Origin: Agromyces fucosus
GTDB lineage: Bacteria > Actinomycetota > Actinomycetes > Actinomycetales > Microbacteriaceae
DNA: 64,000 nucleotides
Direction of reading: 5' to 3'
Assembly (NCBI RefSeq): GCF_004134865.1
Contig: NZ_SDPO01000003.1
Span: 496,001-560,000, forward strand
The position numbers and the translations under genes were made by a program. Of the stretch, positions 18,483-28,043 are shown piece after piece. The notes beneath the pieces were generated by a model, which saw nothing but the letters and a program-made list of their open reading frames with translations, was not told the DNA's origin and did no database searches. The stretch's first letter is position 1; the number at the start of each line of letters is the position of its first letter.

Positions 18483-18497
18483 GAGTCGTGAACCCCG

Positions 18498-19727
18498 ATG
18501 CCTGACGCCGACGCCGTTCGGGCGCTGAGAGCCGCCGCACCATCCGCGCTCGCAGTGCTCGTGCGGCGGTACGGCGACTTCGCCGCGTGCGAAGACGCCA
18601 TGCAGGAGGCGCTCATCGCCGCCGCCGAGCAGTGGCCGACGGGCGGGGTGCCCGACAGCCCGCGCGCATGGCTCGTGCGCGTGGCGTCGCGGCGGTACAT
18701 CGACGAAGTGCGATCGGATGTCGCCCGTCGACGACGGGAGGCGCGCGCCGTCGAGCTCGAACCCGAGCCCGCGCACGTGACCGCCGTCGACGACACGCTC
18801 GCCCTGTTCCTGCTCTGCTGCCACCCGGCGCTCGACCGGCCGGCGCAGCTCGCCCTCACGCTCCGCGCCGTCGGCGGGCTCACGACCGCCGAGATCAGCC
18901 GTGCGCTCCTGCTGCCCCAGCCCACCGTCGCCCAGCGCATCTCGCGGGCGAAGGCGCGCATCAGGGCGAGCGACGAGGGCTTCCGGATGCCGCGGCCGCC
19001 GGAGCTCGAGGCGAGGCTCGCGGCGCTCCGCCAGGTGCTGTACCTCATCTTCACCGAAGGTCATACGGCGAGCTCCGGCGACGATCTCGCACGCCTGGAC
19101 CTCTCGGCCGAGGCCATCCGACTCGCCAGACAGTTGCGGGAAGCCGACGCCGATGCTTCGGGTGAGACGACCGGCCTCCTCGGCCTCATGCTGCTCACCG
19201 ATGCCCGCCGAGCGGCGCGGACCGACGCCGCGGGCGCCCTCGTGCCGCTCGACGAACAGGAGCGCTCCCGCTGGGACCGAGCCATGATCGACGAGGGCGT
19301 CGCCCTCGTGACCGAGGTGCTCGACCGGGCGCCGATCGGCCCGTACCAATTGCAGGCCGCGATCGCCGCCGTGCACGACGAGGCGCCCTCCACGGCCGGC
19401 ACTGACTGGATCGAGATCCTCGGTCTCTACGAGCTGCTCGGCCGGCTCAGCCCCGGGCCGATGGTCTCGCTCGGGCGGATCGTGGCGCTCGCCATGGTCG
19501 AGGGCCCGCAGGCGGGTCTCGCGGCGCTCGAGGCATCCGAGTCGTCGACCGACGGCGCACTTGCAGAACACCACCGCACGTGGGCGGTGCGCGGTCACCT
19601 CCTCGAGCTGTCAGGGGCGACGGATGCCGCATCGCTCGCGTTCACCGAAGCGGCACGCCGCACGCTGAACGGCCCGGAGCAGCGCTACCTCGCGGCGAAG
19701 AGCGAACGTCTACGCTGGAGCGGATGA
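18498..19727 (+). CDS. ECF42-group RNA polymerase sigma factor with C-terminal TPR-like extension
   Basis: A 409-residue ECF sigma factor, twice the usual ECF length. Region 2 covers about residues 10-90 (YGDFAACEDAMQEALIAAAE, SPRAWLVRVASRRYIDEVR). Region 4 covers about 110-165 (TAEISRALLLPQPTVAQRIS, a helix-turn-helix). The 240-residue extension is helical and TPR-like, as in ECF42, and is thought to govern activity because these sigmas lack a normal anti-sigma. No anti-sigma gene is nearby. It sits between its DGPF partner and a permease whose start overlaps its stop by 4 nt. Confidence 0.92.
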   Translation: MPDADAVRALRAAAPSALAVLVRRYGDFAACEDAMQEALIAAAEQWPTGGVPDSPRAWLVRVASRRYIDEVRSDVARRRREARAVELEPEPAHVTAVDDTLALFLLCCHPALDRPAQLALTLRAVGGLTTAEISRALLLPQPTVAQRISRAKARIRASDEGFRMPRPPELEARLAALRQVLYLIFTEGHTASSGDDLARLDLSAEAIRLARQLREADADASGETTGLLGLMLLTDARRAARTDAAGALVPLDEQERSRWDRAMIDEGVALVTEVLDRAPIGPYQLQAAIAAVHDEAPSTAGTDWIEILGLYELLGRLSPGPMVSLGRIVALAMVEGPQAGLAALEASESSTDGALAEHHRTWAVRGHLLELSGATDAASLAFTEAARRTLNGPEQRYLAAKSERLRWSG

Positions 19728-20801
19728 GTCGCCCCCAACTCCGTGACGCGCGCCGCGATCAGCGCTCGCCCGCACGACCGCACACGTCGGGGCGCCAGCA
19801 CCACCACGGTGCCATCGAGCGACCGCGGGGCCGCGCCGGCCTCGGTCTCGCGCTCGGCCTCGGCCTCGTGCTGTTCTTCGTCGGCATCCGGGTCTTCGCG
19901 CCCGAGGCACTCGGCGACCTGCTCTCGAACACCGTGCAGGACTTTTTCACGCTCTCGATCAGCGTCATCATCGAGAGCCTGCCGTTCGTCTTCCTCGGCA
20001 TCCTGCTCTCGATCGGCGTGCAGGTCTGGCTGCCCGACGGATTCCTGCTGCGCCATCTGCCGAAGAACGCCGTCGTGCGACGAGTGACGCTCTCGCTGCT
20101 CGGCGTGCTGCTGCCGGTCTGCGAGTGCGGCAACGTGCCCCTCACGCGCGGCCTGATCCTCCGCGGACTCACGGTGGGGGAGTCGATGACCTTCCTCCTC
20201 GCCGCCCCCATCCTGAACCCGGTCACGATCATCACGACGTACCAGGCGTTCGGCTGGTCCGACGGCATCCTCGTCTCGCGCATCCTCGGCGGCTTCGTCA
20301 TCGCGAACCTCATCGGCTGGATCTACAGCCGGCACCCGAGCCCCATGAGCCTGCTCACTCCGAAGTTCCAGGCGAGCTGCGCCCACGCCCACGATGAGGT
20401 GCCCGCCTCGCGCAGCCGGCGCAGCGTCGACATGTTCGCGAAGGAGACCGCGGCGATGATGCCGGCACTCTTCGTTGGATCTGCGATCGCCGGCCTCATC
20501 CAGGTGACGGTCTCCCGAGACGTGCTCCTGACGCTCGGCCAGAACCCGATCCTGTCGGTGTTCGCGCTCATGGCGCTCGCCTTCGTCGTCGCGATCTGCT
20601 CGAACGTCGACGCGTTCTTCATCCTCGCGTTCGGCTCGACGTTCATGCCGGGCGCGATCGTCGCCTTCCTCGTGTTCGGTCCGATGATCGACGTCAAGAT
20701 GCTCGCGCTCATGCGCACGACGTTCACGGCCAAGACGCTCGTGCAGGTCACCGTCGTGGTGGGGCTCGCGAGCGCTGCCCTCGGGTTGGCGGTGAACACC
20801 C

Positions 20802-20809
<8 letters not shown>
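19724..20809 (+). CDS. UPF0718/ArsP_1-type permease
   Basis: A 361-residue membrane protein with about 8 hydrophobic segments in two halves. The family mark is LLPVCECGNVPLTRGL with a CxC pair, echoed in the second half by AICSNVDAFF. The N-terminal 30 residues are basic and His-rich (TSGRQHHHG). A cytoplasmic loop holds CAHAHDEVPA. ATG 19724 overlaps the sigma stop as ATGA; a TACGCT box 7 nt before the ATG may also give a leaderless internal transcript. Relatives move metals, arsenicals or unknown solutes. It pairs with the TIGR03943 gene that follows. Confidence 0.88.
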
Positions 20810-21633
<824 letters not shown>

Positions 21634-21653
<20 letters not shown>

Positions 21654-23088
21654 CGAGTTGCTCCCCGCTGAGCCCGGTGCTGGATCCGGAGCGCGGGGCA
21701 CGAGCGCATTCGCCAGGCGGCTCGCCGGCAGCATCGCGGTGCTCGCGCTGGCGGTCGGATGGCTCGCGTTCGCGAACATCGCCCAGGGACCGCGGCTGAA
21801 CGACGCGCAACTCGACGTGCAGCGCACGACCGTGCTCGCAGGCCAGAAGCTGACCCTCGAGGTGAACCAGTCCGTCGCATCGCTCGATGAGGCCGGCATC
21901 GTGATCGAACCCGAGGCGGCCGTGACCGCCGAGATCGACGATCGCACGATCACGCTCACCTTCGACGCACCGCTCGCCCACGCGACCGACTACACCGTGC
22001 GCGTTCCCGGGGTCGTCGGTGCGGTGCAGCCCACGCCGGCGACGCTCGAATACGAGTTCACGACGCCGGGGACCGACCTGTACACGCTCATCCGCCGCAG
22101 CGACCGGGGCGAGCCCGACGTCGTGCAGCGCAAGCCGCTCGACGGCGGCGAACCCGAGACCGTGTTCGAAGCGCCGCGCATCCAGGAGTTCGCGCACTCC
22201 GGCGACCTGCTGCTCGCCGTGACCATCGAGGACGACGGATCGAACCTGCTCTTCGTCACCGACATGCGCCAGGGAGAGCCGCAGCAGTTCGGAATCCCCA
22301 GGGGCGCGTCGATCCGCGATCTCGCGGTCTCGACCACGAACCCGCTCGCCGCCCTGGTGCTCAGCTCGCCCGAGATCGACGGCGTGCGCGATTTCGACCG
22401 CGAGCTCATCGCGATCGACCTCTCGACGAACGGCGGCATGGAGCTGCTGCCGGTGCTCGGCCTCGACGGCGAGAAGTCGCACGTCTCGTCGTGGATGTTC
22501 GTTCCCGGCACGACCTCCGTCGTGGTGCAGGACTTCGAGCAGTCGGTCTTCGTCGTCGACGTCATCGCGAAGCAGCAGCCGTCGCCGCTCGGCGTGCACA
22601 CCGAGCTGCGCGGCTTCGTGCCGGGCACGACCCAGCTCATCGTCGCCGACCCCGATCGCGGCGTGCGCTTCGACCTGGCCGACGGAAGCTCCACGACGCT
22701 CGAGCTCGCCTCGGCCGACATCGCGGATCACGTCTACCCGGGCCCGATCACGATGCTCGATGGACGCTCGCGGTACCTCATCTCGCTCGTCGCGGCGACC
22801 GTGGAGGGCGATCGCAACGTGCGCAGCTCCGTCCTCGCCGAGGTCGACGACGACGGTGAGCTGCGAGAGGTGTTCGCGCCGGCCGATGAGGCGAGCCTGA
22901 TCCGCGAGTACTGCGTCTCGCCGAACGCCCAGTTCGTGGCCGTCGCCCAGTCTCCCCAGGCGGGAACGGTCGACGGGTACCGCGAGAATCCCGGCTTCAC
23001 CGAGATGATGACCACGGTGGTCGAGATCGCGACCGGCCGCACGGTGATGAGCGCGGTCGGCGGCTTCTCGGAGTGGTGCAGCGACTGA
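21634..23088 (+). CDS. membrane-anchored exported protein: Ig-like domain plus probable propeller
   Basis: About 484 residues from GTG 21634, which follows GAGGA by 5 nt; ATG 21643 is the alternative. Both overlap the upstream gene end. One membrane segment (SIAVLALAVGWLAFANIA, about residues 33-50) is followed by an SbsA/Big_5-like Ig domain to about residue 145 (RTITLTFDAPLAHATDYTVRV). The remaining 330 residues look like a beta propeller without repeats I can name. The tail ends in GGFSEWCSD. It is the last gene of the sigma-permease cluster, so it may act outside the membrane with the permease pair. I do not recognise a named family. Confidence 0.8.
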
Positions 23089-23089
23089 A

Positions 23090-23104
23090 CCCCGGAGCTC
23101 GGGG
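23090..23104. terminator. short hairpin between convergent genes
   Basis: CCCCG-GAGCT-CGGGG directly follows the stop at 23088. The stem is only 5 bp, extendable within GAGCTC. Weak terminator candidate. Confidence 0.35.
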
Positions 23105-23145
23105 AGACGACTGAAGCGGCTGGAGCTCGGGGCGAGCGAGGCCGG

Positions 23146-23976
23146 TCAGCGCACCAGCAGGCCCGCGATGTTCGCCACGAGGCTCGAGATCACCGACAGT
23201 GCGACGAGCCCGCCCGTCACGATCCACGCGGTGCGCTTGTGCTCGTGGTATCCCTCGAGCTCGCGACCCTCGCGGTCGCGCTGCGAACCGGTCAGCACGA
23301 GCAGCAGGTCGACGAGCACCCACACGCCGAGGCCGCCGAGCGTCAGGAGCTTCGCGATCGCGGTGCCGATCTTGCCGAGGTAGAAGCGGTCGGCTCCCCA
23401 GAAGCCGAGCAGCAGCGCGAACAGCCAGGTCGCGACGAAGGTGCGACCCGTGGTGCGGTACGGCTCGTACGAGAACTGCGGCCCGGGCGCCGCGGCGTAC
23501 CCGGGCGGGAGCGGCGCGGTCGTCTGCTCCTGCAGGGGGGCGTAGCCCGGAGGGGCGGGCAGCGTGTAGGACGGGAACTCCGACGGCGCGGCGGGCGGCG
23601 GCGGGAACGCACCCGGAGCGGCGATGGGATACGCAGGAGCGGTCGGAGGCGCAGCGGCTGCCGGCTGCTGCGGTGCCGGGGAGCCCATCGGCCGAGCCGT
23701 CGTCGACTCGTCGATGTCGTCGAAGGCGGGGGCCGCACCGAAAGCGGGGATCGGAGGCCCGGCGAGCGGGGTCGACGCGGTCGAGGGGGCGAACGGGGCA
23801 CCGGGTGCTGCGGGCGGCGTCAGGGGCGCGCCGGGCGAGGGCGGGGTCGCGGGCAAGGGGTTCGGCGCGGCATCCGCAGCTCTCGCGGCAGTGTGGGGAG
23901 TCCAGGCGGTGCCGTCCCAGTAGCGCAGCAGCGCGGTATCGGATTCGTCGTCGTACCAACCGGCTTCAAGCGACAC
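23146..23976 (-). CDS. DUF2510 and TM2 domain membrane protein
   Basis: A 276-residue protein. The N-terminus AGWYDDESDTALLRYWDGTAWT is a DUF2510 motif. A Pro/Ala-rich disordered stretch spans about residues 35-165, then a TM2 domain (FALLLGFWGADRFYLGKIG, LGGLGVWVLVDLLLVLTG) and a third membrane segment to the C-terminus (LVANIAGLLVR). GTG 23976 follows AAGGAGAGGAG. It overlaps the end of the TauE gene by 11 nt and is co-transcribed with it. TM2 proteins are small membrane proteins of unclear role in bacteria. Confidence 0.88.
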   Translation of the reverse strand: MSLEAGWYDDESDTALLRYWDGTAWTPHTAARAADAAPNPLPATPPSPGAPLTPPAAPGAPFAPSTASTPLAGPPIPAFGAAPAFDDIDESTTARPMGSPAPQQPAAAAPPTAPAYPIAAPGAFPPPPAAPSEFPSYTLPAPPGYAPLQEQTTAPLPPGYAAAPGPQFSYEPYRTTGRTFVATWLFALLLGFWGADRFYLGKIGTAIAKLLTLGGLGVWVLVDLLLVLTGSQRDREGRELEGYHEHKRTAWIVTGGLVALSVISSLVANIAGLLVR

Positions 23977-24793
23977 GTTCGCTCCTCTCCTTCTTCTGCT
24001 GTCGAATGGCGCGCACCGAGAGCTGCACCGCGGCGATCACGACGAGGGCCGCGAACAGCCAGGTCGACACTGCCGGCGACATCAGGTGCGCGAGGGCCAC
24101 GCCGCCGAACGACGCCGCCGTCGCCGCGACGCCGGCGATGATGCCCGCGCGCAGGTCGACGATGCCGCCGCGGGCGTTCGTGACGGTGCCGCTGATCGCG
24201 GTGGGGATCATCACGGCGAGCGACGTGCCCTTTGCGACGAGGTCGCTCATGCCGAAGAAGAGCATGAACGCGGGCACCATGACGAGACCGCCGCCGATGC
24301 CGAAGAGACCGGATGCCACGCCGATGACGAGTCCGATCGCGACCATGCCGATGATCGTGAGCGCGTCGAGCTCGAGCTGCATCGCGGCGCGCTCCGGCAC
24401 GAAGAGCAGCATGCGCACGGCGACGGCGACGAGGAGGGCGATGAACATCCAGCGCAGCCAGCCGAGCGGGAGGCGACGCAGCAGTCGCGCGCCGACCCAC
24501 GAGCCGATGATGCCGCCCGCGGCGACGAAGAGTGCGGGGATCAGGGCGACCTCGCCGTTGAGGAAGTAGGTGACGGCGCCCACGATCGCCGTCGGCACGA
24601 TCGCAGCGAGCGACGTGGCCGAGGCGCGGCGCTGGTCCATGCCGGCGAACATCACGAACAACGGAACCATGAGGATGCCGCCGCCGACGCCGAAGGCACC
24701 CGAGAGCAGGCCGCCGACCGCGCCGATGACGGCGAGACGCACCCATCCGGCGCGCCGATCGGTCTCGGCAGGAGTGGAGTCGGCGGAAGTCAC
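23966..24793 (-). CDS. TauE/SafE family membrane transporter
   Basis: A 275-residue protein with about 8 membrane segments in two repeats. Each half begins with the family motif: GLLSGAFGVGGGILMVPLF and GVASGLFGIGGGLVMVPAF. Relatives export sulfite, sulfoacetate or related organic anions; the substrate here is unknown. GTG 24793 lies 6 nt after TACAGT (24805-24800), so the mRNA is probably leaderless. It is first of a two-gene operon with the TM2 gene. Confidence 0.9.
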   Translation of the reverse strand: MTSADSTPAETDRRAGWVRLAVIGAVGGLLSGAFGVGGGILMVPLFVMFAGMDQRRASATSLAAIVPTAIVGAVTYFLNGEVALIPALFVAAGGIIGSWVGARLLRRLPLGWLRWMFIALLVAVAVRMLLFVPERAAMQLELDALTIIGMVAIGLVIGVASGLFGIGGGLVMVPAFMLFFGMSDLVAKGTSLAVMIPTAISGTVTNARGGIVDLRAGIIAGVAATAASFGGVALAHLMSPAVSTWLFAALVVIAAVQLSVRAIRQQKKERSERVA

Positions 24794-24835
24794 CCGCCTA
24801 CTGTACTGGCGCGACCGCGGCCGGTACCGGCGCGA

Positions 24836-25405
24836 CTACGCCGCGCGGTCGACCTGTGCCGCGGCGAGGGCGGGCTCGGGTGCGTGCGCGACGGGGTCGT
24901 GCCGGGCGACGACGGGCGCAGCGGCATCCGCTAAGCGTTCGGGGACGAGCTCGACCAGTCGTTCGGGGACGAGCTCGACCAGCGCCGCCGCGACGAGTCC
25001 GGCCCGCCGCACGCCGCGGGCGAGCACGACGACGAGCACGCCGAGCACCGCGCCGGCCGTGTTCATCACGAGGTCGCGAGGATCGGAGATGCGCGTGGGC
25101 TCCGGCACCTGCACGAGCTCGATGACGACGGTGAACGCGAAGCCCGCGAGCATCGCGAGCACCCAGCGGCGGCGGGGGATGAGGAGCGCCGCCAGCACGC
25201 CGACCGGGAGGAAGATCGCCACGTTGAAGGCGATCTCGGAGAGGTAGCCGGTGGTCCACGTGACGGGAGCCGTCCAGGCATCGGGATTCAGGATGCCGCC
25301 CTCGAGCTGATGCCCGGCCGTGCGCCACGGCGCGGGACCGATCGTCGCCCAGAGCACCGCTGCTGCGTACGCAGCAGCGACGAGACCGAGGGGGCGGCGG
25401 TTCAT
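24836..25405 (-). CDS. VanZ-family membrane protein
   Basis: A 189-residue protein starting MNRRPLGLVAAAYAAAVLW, with four membrane segments and the VanZ-type pattern (FNVAIFLPVGVLAALL, AFTVVIELVQ, PRDLVMNTAGAVLG). The ATG at 25405 was chosen because the hydrophobic domain begins there. The C-terminal tail includes a tandem copy of LVELVPER coded by a 24-bp direct duplication. VanZ of enterococci gives teicoplanin resistance, but most VanZ-like proteins have unknown roles. Confidence 0.82.
   Translation of the reverse strand: MNRRPLGLVAAAYAAAVLWATIGPAPWRTAGHQLEGGILNPDAWTAPVTWTTGYLSEIAFNVAIFLPVGVLAALLIPRRRWVLAMLAGFAFTVVIELVQVPEPTRISDPRDLVMNTAGAVLGVLVVVLARGVRRAGLVAAALVELVPERLVELVPERLADAAAPVVARHDPVAHAPEPALAAAQVDRAA
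24936..24983. repeat. tandem 24-bp duplication inside the VanZ-like gene
   Basis: Two 24-bp copies beginning CGTTCGGGGACGAGCTCGAC abut (24936-24959 and 24960-24983) with one mismatch at the last base. The duplication keeps the frame and adds eight residues. Confidence 0.9.
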
Positions 25406-25769
25406 GCCCCGATTCTCCACCCATTTGCTGCGAGCACTCTGACATCGCGCCGGGTTTCCTCGATGGCGATGAATTTCGGCACAAGGACTTCCCATGTCAC
25501 GATTCGGTCGCGTAGCCTGTGAACCTGAACGTCACCCGATAGGGTATGTTCACTGATTCCTCCATCAAGCGGGCACTCGCCCGTGCCTCCACCCGATTGC
25601 CCGGAGGCGGACCGATCCGCGTGGCATGACCCGATACGAGACGGCGGATGCCTGAGCGCACTCCCGCCCCTCGCCCCCCGCTCCGTCGGCAACCCGCCGC
25701 GCGGGGCAGCGATCGACCGTCGATCGCATCGGGCCGCACCAGCAGCCCATAGGACAGAAGGACAGCAGT
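25406..25769 (+). promoter_or_regulatory. long leader and promoter region of the first cold-shock gene
   Basis: No gene is supported here. A TATGTT box (25545-25550) could be a -10, giving a leader of about 210 nt, typical for cold-shock genes. Within it GCGATCGA (25709-25716) and TCGATCGC (25720-25727) form an 8-bp hairpin upstream of the AAGGA ribosome site. The -35 is unclear. Confidence 0.4.
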
Positions 25770-25973
25770 ATGGCAACCGGAACCGTCAAGTGGTTCAACG
25801 CCGAAAAGGGCTTCGGCTTCATCGCTCCCGACGACGGCTCGGCCGACGTCTTCGCGCACTTCAGCGCCATCTCGGGCAACGGCTACCGTTCGCTCGAAGA
25901 GGGCCAGAAGGTCGAATTCGAGGTCGCACAGGGCCCGAAGGGTCTGCAGGCCGAGAACATCCGCGGCCTCTAG
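25770..25973 (+). CDS. cold-shock protein, CspA family (copy 1)
   Basis: A 67-residue single cold-shock domain. The RNA-binding motifs KGFGFI and VFAHF are intact, with TVKWFN at the N-terminus. It binds single-stranded RNA/DNA and acts as an RNA chaperone. Its first 34 residues match the second copy at 27198 except Glu/Asp at one position. ATG follows AGAAGGA. A perfect terminator stem starts 18 nt after the stop, so it is monocistronic. Confidence 0.96.
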   Translation: MATGTVKWFNAEKGFGFIAPDDGSADVFAHFSAISGNGYRSLEEGQKVEFEVAQGPKGLQAENIRGL

Positions 25974-25990
25974 GCCGAGGCGCACCACTC

Positions 25991-26024
25991 GAACGCCCCC
26001 GCAGCGCAGGCTGCGGGGGCGTTC
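25991..26024 (+). terminator. terminator of cold-shock gene 1
   Basis: GAACGCCCCCGCAG (25991-26004) and CTGCGGGGGCGTTC (26011-26024) form a perfect 14-bp stem with a 6-nt loop. Confidence 0.88.
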
Positions 26025-26120
26025 GTCATGCCCGGCGCGCGTCGTGCCGGGTCCGGGCGCGGCGCGGCCCAGTGCGCAACCCCCTCGCCGCACACGCCGA
26101 GCGTGCGTACCGTGCTTCGC

Positions 26121-26780
26121 ATGGGCGCAGACGACATCGAGCGACCGGGTGCCGAGGAATGGGTGCCCGCCGAGGGCGGACTCGACGAACTCCGGGTCGC
26201 CGCAGCATCCTGTCGCGGCTGCGAGCTCTGGCGCGACGCCACGCAGGTCGTCTTCTCGCGCGGACGCGACACCGCGTCGATGATGCTCGTCGGTGAACAG
26301 CCGGGCGATCGGGAGGATGTCGAGGGCGAGCCCTTCGTCGGTCCGGCCGGACGGGTGCTCGCCGATGCCGTCGATGCTGCCGGCATCCCTCGTGATCGCG
26401 TGTACGTGACGAACGCCGTCAAGCACTTCCGGTTCGAGCGTCGCGGCAAGCGACGCATCCACGAGAAGCCGGCCGTCGCCCACATCGTCGCGTGCCATCC
26501 CTGGCTCGAAGCGGAGTTCGAGGCGGTGGACCCGGCCGTCGTCGTGGCGCTCGGCGCGACGGCCGCTCGAGCAGTGCTCGGCCGCACGGTGCGCATCGGG
26601 CAGGTGCGGGGCCGGGTGCTGCCGCCCGACCCCACAGCGCCGCCGACGGCGCTCCCCGCCCCGACCGTCGTCACGACGCACCCGTCGGCGCTGCTCCGCA
26701 TCGATGATGCCGCCGACCGCGAGGCGGCATTCGCACGCCTCGTCGAGGATCTCCGCACCGCGGCATCCGTGGCCTGGTGA
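26121..26780 (+). CDS. udgX: UdgX-family uracil-DNA binding/glycosylase protein
   Basis: A 219-residue family-4-like uracil-DNA glycosylase of the UdgX branch. GEQPGDREDVEGEPFVGPAG is the active-site motif, and RGKRRIHEKP is the UdgX-specific loop with His114, the residue that in mycobacterial UdgX bonds covalently to the uracil site. Cys31, Cys34 and Cys125 are visible Fe-S ligands; the fourth family-4 Cys position reads His102 (NAVKHF). HPSALLR is the C-terminal motif. TACCGT lies 7 nt before ATG 26121 with no Shine-Dalgarno, so it is probably leaderless. It stands alone between the two cold-shock genes. Confidence 0.93.
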   Translation: MGADDIERPGAEEWVPAEGGLDELRVAAASCRGCELWRDATQVVFSRGRDTASMMLVGEQPGDREDVEGEPFVGPAGRVLADAVDAAGIPRDRVYVTNAVKHFRFERRGKRRIHEKPAVAHIVACHPWLEAEFEAVDPAVVVALGATAARAVLGRTVRIGQVRGRVLPPDPTAPPTALPAPTVVTTHPSALLRIDDAADREAAFARLVEDLRTAASVAW

Positions 26781-27197
26781 AGCGGCTCGTCCCGCGGATC
26801 GGGGCACGACTTCGAACGCATCTGCAGATTTCCCAGCGCTTGCACATGAGAAGCGACTAGGCTGGAGTTATCTGCAGTGGGGTTCTCTCCCACGTGACAC
26901 GGCTGGGAAGCCGATGACCAGTCGGGACGAAGCAACATCTCTCACGCCGAAGCACTCGGTGCGATGACGGCGACGAAGCCCCGCACCGGTTCCTCCCGCA
27001 GGTCACTGATCGCGGCGTCTGGCATGCCGGGTTCTGGCACGCCGGGCCGTTTCATCTCGTACCCGGCCACCAACACCATGCGACTCGTTCGCACCACCAA
27101 CTTCCGGCGGCGGACGTCGCCGTCGGAACCCTGCACGGCCTGAGGCCGTGCACGTCGCAGCCGCTTCGGCGGCTCGGCTTTACAGAAGGAAAAGAAT
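26781..27197 (+). promoter_or_regulatory. structured leader of the second cold-shock gene
   Basis: No gene is supported. Two hairpins lie just before the ribosome site: TGCACGGCC-TGA-GGCCGTGCA (27132-27152) and AGCCGC-TTCG-GCGGCT (27159-27174), the second closed by a UUCG tetraloop. The AGAAGGA site follows at once. I see no convincing -35/-10 pair. Confidence 0.5.
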
Positions 27198-27404
27198 ATG
27201 GCTACCGGAACCGTCAAGTGGTTCAACGCCGACAAGGGCTTCGGCTTCATCGCTCCTGACGACGGCTCGGCCGACGTCTTCGCGCACTTCAGCGCGATCG
27301 CATCGGGCGGCTACCGCTCGCTCGAGGAGAACCAGAAGGTCGAATTCGAGACCGCCCGCGGCCCCAAGGGTCTGCAGGCTGAGAACATCACGGTCATTTC
27401 GTAA
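27198..27404 (+). CDS. cold-shock protein, CspA family (copy 2)
   Basis: A 68-residue cold-shock protein with intact KGFGFI and VFAHF motifs, nearly identical to copy 1 except in the last 30 residues ([19 protein letters not shown]). DNA similarity starts at the ribosome site. It differs from copy 1 in its long hairpin-bearing leader, so the two may respond to different conditions. Strong hairpins follow the stop. Confidence 0.96.
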   Translation: MATGTVKWFNADKGFGFIAPDDGSADVFAHFSAIASGGYRSLEENQKVEFETARGPKGLQAENITVIS

Positions 27405-27421
27405 GTTCTCGCATCCCTTTC

Positions 27422-27460
27422 GATCGGGTGCCGGTGCGCTGAGCGCGCTGGCACCCGATC
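27422..27460 (+). terminator. terminator of cold-shock gene 2
   Basis: GATCGGGTGCC (27422-27432) pairs perfectly with GGCACCCGATC (27450-27460); the loop contains a smaller GCGC stem. Confidence 0.8.
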
Positions 27461-27463
27461 CAC

Positions 27464-27518
27464 GAGCGGATGTCGCGGCAGCCGCCTCTTCGTGAGGCAG
27501 GCGCCGCGGCATCCGCTC
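27464..27518. repeat. nested inverted repeat built from the GGATGCCGCGG word
   Basis: GAGCGGATGTCGCGG (27464-27478) pairs with CCGCGGCATCCGCTC (27504-27518), one mismatch. Inside sits GCCTC-TTCGT-GAGGC. It may back up the preceding terminator. Confidence 0.7.
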
Positions 27519-27641
27519 TGTGCATTTCACGGGGTGTCGCTCTGTGCATTCACTGGGCTTCTTCAGAGCTTCGCTCCCTAGGCTCGAACTCGTCGAACAA
27601 CCCCGATCGATCCCGGTCGGCCCCGAAGAAGGAGCCCCCCA

Positions 27642-27980
27642 ATGCAGTGCCCCACCGACGGAACCGTGCTCGTGATGAGCGAACGCAGCGGCATCGAGAT
27701 CGACTACTGCCCGACGTGTCGCGGCGTGTGGCTCGACCGGGGCGAACTCGACAAGATCGTCGAGCGCGCGGCGCGCGAGTTCTCGGCTCCCACCCAGGCC
27801 GCACCTGCTCCGCCCGCTCCGCCGACGCAGCCGCAGGCGCCGGCCTACGGCCAGCCGTCGTACCAGCAGTCCGGGTACGACAACCGCGGTGACAACCGGG
27901 GGTACGACAACCGCGGGTACGGCGACCAGGGCTACCGGAAGAAGAAGAAGGAGAGCTGGCTCTCCGAGCTCTTCGACTGA
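27642..27980 (+). CDS. zf-TFIIB-type zinc-ribbon protein
   Basis: A 112-residue protein. The N-terminal 45 residues read CPTDGTVLVM and DYCPTCRGVWLDRGELDKIVE, the zf-TFIIB pattern; the first knuckle has a single Cys (Cys3) where relatives often have two, with Cys23 and Cys26 in the second. A Pro/Gln linker, then Gly/Tyr/Asn/Arg repeats (YDNRGDNRGYDNRGYGDQGY), a Lys cluster and a terminal SWLSELFD follow. The tail looks disordered and could bind RNA or promote condensation (inference). ATG follows AAGGAG. Function unknown. Confidence 0.87.
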   Translation: MQCPTDGTVLVMSERSGIEIDYCPTCRGVWLDRGELDKIVERAAREFSAPTQAAPAPPAPPTQPQAPAYGQPSYQQSGYDNRGDNRGYDNRGYGDQGYRKKKKESWLSELFD

Positions 27981-28043
27981 TCCCGGCGGACCGACTCGTC
28001 AACCCGGCTGTCGGCCGCGAACGGCCGGCATGAGCATCGCGCC

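Noticed and set aside
26840-26863. TTGCAC and TAGGCT as a promoter for the second cold-shock gene
   Set aside because: The spacing is only 12 nt, too short for a normal promoter.
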